From Chthoniobacterales bacterium (lineage in GTDB: Bacteria; Verrucomicrobiota; Verrucomicrobiia; Chthoniobacterales; UBA10450): DNA of 64,000 nucleotides. This document shows, piece by piece, positions 43,244-50,440 of the stretch (positions are counted from its first letter, which is position 1; the number at the start of each line of letters is the position of its first letter). The translations under genes and the position numbers were made by a program. The DNA is taken from assembly GCA_013821455.1 (NCBI GenBank), contig JACDGS010000008.1, forward strand, positions 1-64,000, given 5' to 3'. The notes below the pieces were generated by a model, which made no database searches, was not told where the DNA came from, and saw only the letters and a list, made by a program, of their open reading frames with translations.

Positions 43244-43689
43244 TGATTCGCCGGCGTTACTTCTCGGCTCTCTTCGCGCTCGCGTTTTTCCTGCTCGCGA
43301 GCGGACAGGTGCGTGCGGGACAGAACGTCTGGAGCGGGCTGGTCGTCGCGACCAACGTTGCCAAACCGCAGCCACCGCCCGCGGAGATGCATCATTTCGA
43401 GGGGACGTTGAAGCGAACCTTCGGCTACAACCAATTCGCGCTCATCGGGCAGTCGCGCAAAGCGCTGGAGACCGGCGAGGAGAATTGGCTCGCGTCGAGC
43501 AAACACTTCTCGCTCCACGTCGATGCGCGCGGAGCAACGCGTGATGGCTACCGACTGAACCTGCAGTTATTTCAGGATCGGCAGGTGCTGCTCGAAACGG
43601 ATACGACCTTGAAGAAGAGCAGCCCGCTCGTGATCAAAGGCCCGCAGATCGGCGCGGGGCAGTTGTTGTTGCTGCTCGTCGTGCAGTGA
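43243..43689 (+). CDS. secreted protein of sigma operon
   Basis: A 148-residue exported protein. Signal peptide: RRYFSALFALAFFLLASGQV. The mature part is strand-rich (HHFEGTLKRTFGYNQFALIG, LNLQLFQDRQVLLETDTTLK). Its ATG overlaps the anti-sigma stop (GTGATGA), so it is the third gene of the sigma operon and may be a target or sensor of envelope stress. Family not recognised. Confidence 0.62.
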   Translation: MIRRRYFSALFALAFFLLASGQVRAGQNVWSGLVVATNVAKPQPPPAEMHHFEGTLKRTFGYNQFALIGQSRKALETGEENWLASSKHFSLHVDARGATRDGYRLNLQLFQDRQVLLETDTTLKKSSPLVIKGPQIGAGQLLLLLVVQ

Positions 43690-43690
43690 G

Positions 43691-44009
43691 TCGTTAGGCG
43701 CGGGCGGCGCTTTGCCTGAGCTCGGGCCGCACACTGCGTGGTGGTGCTCGGGAGACTCCCGAGCACGACGGGGTAACACCCCGTCCTCCCCAGCGAAAGC
43801 GTGGTCGCTGAGAGAGAGTCGCATTCCCAAAATCCGGGGAGGACGGGGTGCCACCCCGTCGGACGAAGGGGAGCTTCCCCTTCGCCCTAACGAGTCGCGT
43901 GACGGTTTGAGGAGCAATCGGATTCATCGGCACAATTGTCACTCCCCTGGATGGCCCTCGGGCGTCGCGGCACTCATTGCGGACGTATGAGCCCAGCGTT
44001 AAATGCCCC
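43691..44009. repeat. nested hairpin region
   Basis: No gene. Four hairpins follow one another: GTGCTCGGGAGACTCCCGAG (43742-43763), GACGGGGTAACACCCCGTC (43768-43786), GACGGGGTGCCACCCCGTC (43842-43860) and CGAAGGGGAGCTTCCCCTTC (43864-43884). Motif copies flank the hairpins: TCGTTAGGC at 43691 and the 8-mer CCTAACGA at 43886. Confidence 0.85.
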
Positions 44010-46667
44010 ATGCGTTATCTCCTGACGATCGTTTTTTCCCTGCTCGCCCTGATGCAATTAAAGGCCGAAAACAAATTCGATTTCGCGAGCACGCCGGGAA
44101 AATTGCCCAAGGATGTCGTCCCTTCGCAGTACGCCATTCGCATCGAACCGGATCTCGAAAAACTGACTTTCACCGGCTCGGAAACGGTGCAACTCGATGC
44201 GCAAAAACCGGTGAGCAAACTTGTGCTCAACGCCTTGGAGCTGCACGTCACCTCCGCTTCCCTCGACGGTCAGCTATTGGCGAAGCAATCCATCGCGCTC
44301 AATGCCGGCGAGCAGACTTTAACGCTGACCTTGCCTAACGAACTCAGCGCCGGGAAACATGAACTCACCCTGAAATTTTCCGGCAAAATCAACGCGCAAG
44401 GGCAGGGGCTCTTCTACGCGCGCTATCAGGAGCGTTCCGGCGCGGAGAAGAAAATCCTCCTCGGCACGCAATTCGAAGCGACCGATGCGCGCCGCATGTT
44501 TCCGTGCTGGGATGAGCCGAGTTTCCGCGCGCGGTTCCAGCTCACCGCGGTTGTGCCTAACGAGTTCATGGCTGTCTCGAACATGCCGATCGAGAAGGAG
44601 AAAAAAACCGAAGGCGGAAGGGAAGTGCGCTTCGGGCTCACGCCGCCGATGTCGAGTTATCTCGTCGTTCTCTGTGCGGGCGAATTCGAAGCGATCGAGT
44701 CCGAGCAGGACGGCGTAAAACTGCGCGTTGTCACGACAAAAGGAAAAGCGGAGACCGGCCGTTACGCGCTAGAGACGGAGGCGAAGATTCTGCATTATTA
44801 CAACGACTACTTCGGCGTTCCGTATCCGTTGCCGAAGCTCGACCTGATTGCGCTGCCGGGCGGTTTTGGCGGCGCGATGGAGAACTGGGGCGGCATCACC
44901 TACTACGAATCGGTCTTGCTCTTCGATCCGAAAAATTCCGCCACGAGCACGAAGCAGGATGTCTTCGCCGTCATCGCGCACGAGATGGCGCACCAGTGGT
45001 TTGGCGATCTCGTCACCATGGCGTGGTGGGATAATCTTTGGCTGAACGAAGGCTTTGCCTCGTGGATGGGCGAGAAATGCACCGATCATTTCAACCCGGA
45101 GTGGAATGAGTTGTTGCGCCGTTCGGTGCCGCGGATGGCGTCGCGCCGAATCGGTTTCCCGAAAGACACCGCGATGCAGGGCGACGCGCGCTCGACCACC
45201 CATCCCGTGCAGCGGCCGATAAAAACCGAGGCCGAGGCCGGCAGCGCGTTCGACGAAATTACCTACCGCAAAGGCCAGTCCATCCTGCGCATGCTAGAGA
45301 GCTTTCTCGGGCCCGATGTTTTCCGCGACGGCATCCGCAAGTATGTCGCCGCGCACAAATATTCGAACACGACGACGGCGGATCTGTGGGACGCGTTGAC
45401 GGAAGTTTCGGGAAAGCCTGTAGGAGAAATCGCACCCGGCTGGACGGAGCAAAAAGGTTTTCCAGAGGTAAAATTCTCGCGCGACGGAAACACGTTGCAG
45501 GTCGCGCAGAAGCGTTTCGCGGTGCACTTCGAGAATCCTCCAGCGGAGCAATGGCAAATCCCGCTCACCTACGGCATCGAGGGCAACCCGACGCCGAACA
45601 GTTTTCTCCTGCGCGACGAGAAGGCGAATTTGCCTAACGACGTGCCTAACGATCGCGCGGTGAAGCTCAATGTCGGCGATTCCGGCTATTACCGCGTCGC
45701 GTACGACGACGCGTCCTGGCAGCTGTTGCTTAAAGTGGCCCCGGGTCTCGCGGAGGCCGATCGCGTCAACCTTCTCCTCGATGCCTGGGCGCAAGTCGAG
45801 GCGGACGAACAGCCGGTCGCGCATTACCTCGAGCTGGCCGAGAAGCTCATGGACAAGGACCAGCTCGCGACTTTCGATCAAGTCAGCGACACCTTCATCA
45901 TGATCGATCGGCTTCTCGTCGGCGATCCGTTGCGCCCGCGTTTCGAGAGTTACGCACGCGGTCTTTTGCGTCCGGCTTTCGACCGCGTCGGCTGGGAGCC
46001 GAAGAAAGGCGAACCGATCGCAAATTCGCTCCTGCGCGTCACGCTCATTCGCGCGCTCGGAACGCTCGATGATTCCGACATCGTCGCCGGTTGTCGCGCG
46101 CGCTTCGATAAATTCATCAACGATCCGGGTTCGCTTTCGCCCGATTTGCGCCCGGTTGTCTTGGGCGTGGTCGGTCGTTATGCCGACAGCCAGACGTGGG
46201 AGAAATTGCACAAACTCGGATTGAAAACCGCGAGCACCGAAGAGAAAGGCTACTCCTACGACGCCCTCGCGCGCGCGACCGCGCCGGCGCTCATTTCGCG
46301 CACGATCGCACTTGCGTTGACCGATGAACTGCCGACGACCCGCGCCAGTGGCCTGCTCGGTTTATCGGCCCGGCATGGCGAGCATCCCGATCTCGTTTGG
46401 GATTTCGCCCGGGCGCACATGAAGGCGCTCCTCGCGAAACAGGATGGTCTGGCGATCAACAGTTTCGCGGCCGGACTTTTCAATTTTTTCTCCGACCCGA
46501 AAGAAGCGGAGAAGCTGCAGACTTACGCCAAAACAAATCTCCCTCCCGCGGCAGCAGAAGACGTGGCGAAAGCGATCGACGAAATCGGTTTTCGTGCCGA
46601 TCTGAAACAGCGCCTCGTGCCGCAACTGACCGCGTGGATGGATAAGTCCGGCGCGGAAACGCGTTAG
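44010..46667 (+). CDS. M1-family zinc aminopeptidase
   Basis: An 885-residue exported aminopeptidase of family M1 (ERAP/PepN group). Signal peptide: YLLTIVFSLLALMQLKA. The exopeptidase motif GGAMENWGG lies near residue 288. The zinc site HEMAHQWFGDLVTMAWWDNL continues with WLNEGF: His324, His328 and the Glu about 19 residues on. The C-terminal half is the ERAP1-like helical domain. It removes N-terminal residues from peptides, probably in the periplasm. Four 9-mer copies are inside the gene, each encoding PNE or PND, and one overlaps the region just after the stop. Confidence 0.93.
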   Translation: MRYLLTIVFSLLALMQLKAENKFDFASTPGKLPKDVVPSQYAIRIEPDLEKLTFTGSETVQLDAQKPVSKLVLNALELHVTSASLDGQLLAKQSIALNAGEQTLTLTLPNELSAGKHELTLKFSGKINAQGQGLFYARYQERSGAEKKILLGTQFEATDARRMFPCWDEPSFRARFQLTAVVPNEFMAVSNMPIEKEKKTEGGREVRFGLTPPMSSYLVVLCAGEFEAIESEQDGVKLRVVTTKGKAETGRYALETEAKILHYYNDYFGVPYPLPKLDLIALPGGFGGAMENWGGITYYESVLLFDPKNSATSTKQDVFAVIAHEMAHQWFGDLVTMAWWDNLWLNEGFASWMGEKCTDHFNPEWNELLRRSVPRMASRRIGFPKDTAMQGDARSTTHPVQRPIKTEAEAGSAFDEITYRKGQSILRMLESFLGPDVFRDGIRKYVAAHKYSNTTTADLWDALTEVSGKPVGEIAPGWTEQKGFPEVKFSRDGNTLQVAQKRFAVHFENPPAEQWQIPLTYGIEGNPTPNSFLLRDEKANLPNDVPNDRAVKLNVGDSGYYRVAYDDASWQLLLKVAPGLAEADRVNLLLDAWAQVEADEQPVAHYLELAEKLMDKDQLATFDQVSDTFIMIDRLLVGDPLRPRFESYARGLLRPAFDRVGWEPKKGEPIANSLLRVTLIRALGTLDDSDIVAGCRARFDKFINDPGSLSPDLRPVVLGVVGRYADSQTWEKLHKLGLKTASTEEKGYSYDALARATAPALISRTIALALTDELPTTRASGLLGLSARHGEHPDLVWDFARAHMKALLAKQDGLAINSFAAGLFNFFSDPKEAEKLQTYAKTNLPPAAAEDVAKAIDEIGFRADLKQRLVPQLTAWMDKSGAETR

Positions 46668-46679
46668 CCTAACGAGTCC

Positions 46680-47426
46680 TCAAAGCAGCGCTTTCTTCTC
46701 CGGCAACTCTGGCGCGAGCACGCGCGTTTGCTCCGCTTCTTCCGCGCGCAAGTAACGCGCCTGTTTCCAGCCGACGATGGCGCGACTGAGAAGGAAGAAG
46801 GCCATGAACCCGATCCAAAAAGATTGGAACCAAACCGCGGCCAGCAGGAGCGCCGCACCACCCGCGAGGCCGATGGCCGTGGCGATGAAAAGGCTGCGGA
46901 TTTCTCCAAAGGGAAACCACAGAAGCGAGCGCAAAATTTGCCCGCCATCGAGCGGGTAAATCGGCAGCAGGTTAAAGATAAGCAGGCCGAGGTTTATTCT
47001 CCCGAGCCAGGTCAGAACGAGAAAGGCGTCGAGGTTGTCGTTAGGCCAACCGGCGTTCGCGGCGAGGTGTAGCGCGATCCAGAAGATGGGCACGAGCGCG
47101 ACGTTCACGAGCGGACCCGCGGCGATGCTCCAGAGCATCGCGCCCGGACGCGGCGGCGGACTAACGAACGCGATACCGCCCAGCGGCCAGAGGAAAATTT
47201 TCTCCGCGACGCCACCGGTCTGCCGGCAGGCGAGGGCGTGTCCAAATTCGTGCATCGTCACCATGGCGAAGAGCCCGAGGTATTCGAGCACCGGCCACGC
47301 CAGGGACGAGTAGCGGCTTCTCATCATCTGCACTTCGTAAACCGCGACGAGAAACCACGACCAGTGGAGGAAGACCTCGATCCCGAAGATGCGAAATAAG
47401 CGAATGGAACCTCCGCGCGTCGGCAT
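46680..47426 (-). CDS. site-2 protease family protein (M50)
   Basis: A 248-residue membrane metalloprotease. Zinc site: FAMVTMHEFGHALACRQTGG (HEFGH); the third ligand is in LLPIYPLDGGQILRSLLW. Four to six membrane helices are visible. Such proteases cut membrane-bound regulators. It is convergent with the aminopeptidase gene; the sigma/anti-sigma operon lies 3 kb away, and a link is possible but unproven. The ATG at 47426 is preferred over that at 47468. It contains a TCGTTAGGC copy. Confidence 0.85.
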   Translation of the reverse strand: MPTRGGSIRLFRIFGIEVFLHWSWFLVAVYEVQMMRSRYSSLAWPVLEYLGLFAMVTMHEFGHALACRQTGGVAEKIFLWPLGGIAFVSPPPRPGAMLWSIAAGPLVNVALVPIFWIALHLAANAGWPNDNLDAFLVLTWLGRINLGLLIFNLLPIYPLDGGQILRSLLWFPFGEIRSLFIATAIGLAGGAALLLAAVWFQSFWIGFMAFFLLSRAIVGWKQARYLRAEEAEQTRVLAPELPEKKALL

Positions 47427-47494
47427 CGGCGAACATAGAGCGGGAACCGAAACATGGAAGCCAGTCATCTGGACTGACGCGGCGGGCGCGACGC

Positions 47495-48184
47495 CTAACT
47501 TCCTATCAGCCGATTGATCGTCGCGGCGGCGTAAGCGGCGCCAAACCCGTTATCGATATTCACCACAGTGACGCCGCTGCCGCAGCTATTGAGCATGCCT
47601 AACAATGCCGCCAGTCCGCCAAAACTCGCGCCGTACCCACCGCTCGTCGGCACCGCGATGACCGGTTTGTCCACCAGACCCGCGACCACGCTCGGCAGCG
47701 CGCCTTCCATCCCCGCGACCACGATGAGCACCGCGCATTCGCGCAACCGATCGGTTTCCGCGAGCAGCCGATGCAAACCCGCCACGCCCGCGTCGTAAAC
47801 GCGTTCGACTGGATTCCCAAAAATCTCCAGCGTGACTGCGGCCTCTTCCGCCACAGGCAAATCGGAAGTGCCGGCCGCGACGACGCCGATAGAGTGCCGC
47901 AGCTTCGGCAACGGCTCGCGCTCGATCGTTAGGCAACGCGCGCGTTCGTGAAAAACAGCGGCGGGAAATTCGTTCCGCACCGCGTCGAATTGCTCGCACG
48001 TGATGCGCGTCGCGAGCAGCACCGGCTCGCGCTCGAGAATCACTGCGGCGATGCGCGCGACTTCCGCTGGCATCTTTCCCTGCCCGAAAATAACCTCCGG
48101 AAAACCGGTTCGCCGTCGCCGATCCACATCGACTCGCGCGAAACCGAGATCGACAAACGCAGGTTCCTCGGCCATGGCCGCCAT
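47495..48184 (-). CDS. larB: nickel-pincer cofactor biosynthesis protein LarB
   Basis: A 229-residue protein of the LarB family, which carboxylates and hydrolyses nicotinic acid adenine dinucleotide for the nickel-pincer cofactor of lactate racemase. Segments [36 protein letters not shown] and [20 protein letters not shown] are typical. The start ATG at 48184 has AGGGG eight bases upstream. larC and larE are not adjacent in the window. Confidence 0.88.
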   Translation of the reverse strand: MAAMAEEPAFVDLGFARVDVDRRRRTGFPEVIFGQGKMPAEVARIAAVILEREPVLLATRITCEQFDAVRNEFPAAVFHERARCLTIEREPLPKLRHSIGVVAAGTSDLPVAEEAAVTLEIFGNPVERVYDAGVAGLHRLLAETDRLRECAVLIVVAGMEGALPSVVAGLVDKPVIAVPTSGGYGASFGGLAALLGMLNSCGSGVTVVNIDNGFGAAYAAATINRLIGS

Positions 48185-48251
48185 CTTAGGCACCCCTGAA
48201 AAAGTCGCAAGATGCAGTGCGGCGCGCCCGAACGTTCGCCGCACCACGACC

Positions 48252-48375
48252 TGTCATCCTGAGCCGCGCAGACGGCGAAGGACCCCGCAAGCGTTACTGG
48301 ACTCCGAATTTGCAAGACGACATCAATTGAAAGCTTGCGGGGTCCCTCTCCGCGCTTCGCCGGATCGGGATGACA
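48252..48375. repeat. inverted-repeat element (TGTCATCCTGAG type)
   Basis: The left arm starts TGTCATCCTGAGCCGCGC and includes GGACCCCGCAAGC; the right arm has GCTTGCGGGGTCC and ends GGGATGACA. The arms can fold into a long imperfect hairpin. Similar TGTCATCCTGAG elements are common between genes in several soil phyla. Confidence 0.78.
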
Positions 48376-48429
48376 AACGGTTTGCGCGAATTCTTAACGC
48401 GCGTTTTCGGGGTGCGGTGCGCGCCGCAC

Positions 48430-48909
48430 TCAAAGCGTCGCTTCAGGCTCCGGCGGCGCGAGCAGCAGCCGCATCGGAAGCATGGGCGATTCGTAGAAGC
48501 CGTGTTTGCGGAAAAAACTTTGCGAACGCAACTCCGGCCGATCGGTCAGGAGCGTGATGCGCAGGAAATTTTTCTGCTTCGCAAATTCAATCGCATACTC
48601 GAGCAGCCTCGACCCGTAGCCGTGGCCGCGATGTTCATCATGCACGACCAAATCTTCCAGCAACAAAACAAACCCGCCCTCCGCCGTGCTGATGGTGAAA
48701 AGAAGATTGATCATTCCCACGATCACTCGATCCACGCGCAGGACGAAGACGCGCCCGCGATTCGGCTGCTCGAAAATCAGTCGCAAACCCCGGAGCTGCT
48801 TGTCCCGATTCGGACGGAAGTCGCTCTCCTCGCTGAACAACTCGCCGAGGAGCCCGGACAACTCATCGAGGTCTTCGGCGATAGCGGGCTGGATGACGAC
48901 TTCGCTCAT
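48430..48909 (-). CDS. GNAT-family N-acetyltransferase
   Basis: A 159-residue GNAT protein. The acetyl-CoA loop is in LVVHDEHRGHGYGSRLLEYA (RGxGxG/S type); strands before it (RVFVLRVDRVIVGMINLLF) fit the family. Substrate unknown. It stands alone, on the strand opposite to rpmH. Confidence 0.85.
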   Translation of the reverse strand: MSEVVIQPAIAEDLDELSGLLGELFSEESDFRPNRDKQLRGLRLIFEQPNRGRVFVLRVDRVIVGMINLLFTISTAEGGFVLLLEDLVVHDEHRGHGYGSRLLEYAIEFAKQKNFLRITLLTDRPELRSQSFFRKHGFYESPMLPMRLLLAPPEPEATL

Positions 48910-49031
48910 GCGCGTTCGTTATTCCATAATTGCCCGCCGGTGGCAATCCGCATGTCGCCACGGCGTTGACAAAGCAGAGCCGACTCTTAAGGTAGCGCTC
49001 CTCGTCCTTCCCCGGCGCGGGATTTTCACCT

Positions 49032-49205
49032 ATGAAACGCACCCTGCAACGCTCAAAGCGGACCCGGAAACAGCAACACGGTTTCCGTGCGCGCATGAGC
49101 ACGAAAGGCGGGCGCGCGACTCTGGCGCGGCGTCGTCAGCGTGGCCGCAAACGTCTTTTGCCGAAAGGCGTGGAAGTGCCTTTCGCGCGCCACACCGGTT
49201 CGTAA
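49032..49205 (+). CDS. rpmH: 50S ribosomal protein L34
   Basis: A 57-codon gene. It reads [20 protein letters not shown] then [20 protein letters not shown] and RLLPKG, the classic L34 sequence, with a ten-residue C-terminal extension ([11 protein letters not shown]). The protein sits in the large subunit. In most bacteria rpmH is followed by rnpA (RNase P protein) and yidC; here an inverted repeat and a divergent gene follow instead, so the usual cluster is broken. Confidence 0.95.
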   Translation: MKRTLQRSKRTRKQQHGFRARMSTKGGRATLARRRQRGRKRLLPKGVEVPFARHTGS

Positions 49206-49227
49206 ACTGTCGCCCGAGGAGGGTCGC

Positions 49228-49337
49228 ACCGCGCTGGTAGCGCCTGTAGCCGCTTCGCTGTGCGAAGCGCGGGTATCGACATTTGTTCGCCTAACGATAT
49301 CGACACCCACGCCTCCCACAGGGAGGCGGCTACAATG
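49228..49337. repeat. inverted-repeat element (GTAGCCGC type)
   Basis: TGTAGCCGCTTCGCTGTGCGAAGCG near 49240 (a local hairpin CGCTTCGCTGTGCGAAGCG) pairs at its outer end with GGCGGCTACA at 49325-49334; GGGTATCGACATTTG pairs loosely with ATATCGACACCC. One GCCTAACGA lies in the loop (49289-49297). It follows rpmH directly. Confidence 0.7.
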
Positions 49338-49351
49338 TTCGTCTCGCTAGC

Positions 49352-50440
49352 CTAACGATTGAGTTCCCGCAGCGGAGCGGCATAGCCCGTCAGCTCGAGA
49401 TAGCCGTGTCCGCCTAACGACTTCCCTGAGCGCGTGCCTGCGATGTCGTAAGCACCTTCCCAATAAGTGATCGGCGGAAGCACCAACTCCTGGTCCGACA
49501 ACACCGGCCGGATGGTGAACTCGAGTTGTTCGCGCGGGACCACGATCTTCCAACCGATCGGATAGTTCGCTTGCGTCGTCTCGCTCTTCCAAAAACCCAG
49601 CGGCGTCATTTGAAAATCCGCACTCGTTAGGCTGACGGAGCTTCCATCCGCGCGCACCAACGTCCCGCTCGAAACCGGATCGATCCTGCCATTCGTTAGG
49701 CGCATCTGGTAGAGCATGAGTTCGCTCCCGTCATCGAATTGCGCCGAGACCCAATTCCAGCCCGCCTGTCCCGGCGCGAGCTGATTCGTGGCCCATTCGT
49801 GATCGAACCAGCTCTCACCCGTCACCGCCCAGCGCTCGTCGTGCAGGTGCATCTGGCCCGTCGTGCGCAGCCGCGTGATCGAGTAGTAACAGGAAGCGTG
49901 ACCTTCGCCCGCCGCCTTTTCGCTAATGCCATTAGTGCCGTGAATCACCGGCGCTTTCAACGGCACGAGATGCAGTTGCATATCCGCGGCGCTCAAATCC
50001 GCCGCGAGATCGAACGATCCATCCGCGTTCATCGTTAGGCGCCAGGAATCGATCCAGGCCAGCCGCGCGCCTTCGCCAAATCCCCCTTCCCCAAAACTCC
50101 CCCGGCTCGTTTTCTGTTGAAACAAAAACGTCTTCCCCGCGGGATCGGTGACGGTGAAATGCGCGAACTTCAAATCATCGACCACGAAGTATGAAGTCGT
50201 GCCCCCGCGTTCGTTAGGCGGCCGAATCCCCTGCCGGAAAAACGTCAGCTCATACCCGAGCCGGCGACCGCTCCCATTCGTTAGGTTCCCGGTGAAATAC
50301 CACCACTCCGTCTTAAAATCCGAATGCAGATGGTGATCGCGCGGAAACTCGTAATGCGATCCTGGAAGAGCAATCTGCCAATCCGCCCCGAGACAAAGCA
50401 CGGCCAGCGTGGCCGCCATCCAATTGCCAATCCTCTTCAT
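49352..50440 (-). CDS. AttH-like secreted lipocalin/hydratase family protein
   Basis: A 362-residue exported protein of the AttH/CrtC family (lipocalin-like, related to carotenoid 1,2-hydratase). Signal peptide: GNWMAATLAVLCLGADW. Key segments: DHHLHSDFKTEWWYFTGNLT, GESWFDHEWATNQLAPGQAG and YWEGAYDIAGTRSGKSLGGH. In the predicted AttEFGH transport system this protein accompanies a permease. The ATG overlaps the stop of the preceding permease gene (ATGA at 50437-50440), so they are one operon. Four 9-mer copies lie in the coding region and others at the gene end. Confidence 0.85.
   Translation of the reverse strand: MKRIGNWMAATLAVLCLGADWQIALPGSHYEFPRDHHLHSDFKTEWWYFTGNLTNGSGRRLGYELTFFRQGIRPPNERGGTTSYFVVDDLKFAHFTVTDPAGKTFLFQQKTSRGSFGEGGFGEGARLAWIDSWRLTMNADGSFDLAADLSAADMQLHLVPLKAPVIHGTNGISEKAAGEGHASCYYSITRLRTTGQMHLHDERWAVTGESWFDHEWATNQLAPGQAGWNWVSAQFDDGSELMLYQMRLTNGRIDPVSSGTLVRADGSSVSLTSADFQMTPLGFWKSETTQANYPIGWKIVVPREQLEFTIRPVLSDQELVLPPITYWEGAYDIAGTRSGKSLGGHGYLELTGYAAPLRELNR

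Noticed and set aside
45294-46211. Minus-strand open frame of 305 codons
   Set aside because: Antisense to the M1 aminopeptidase gene.
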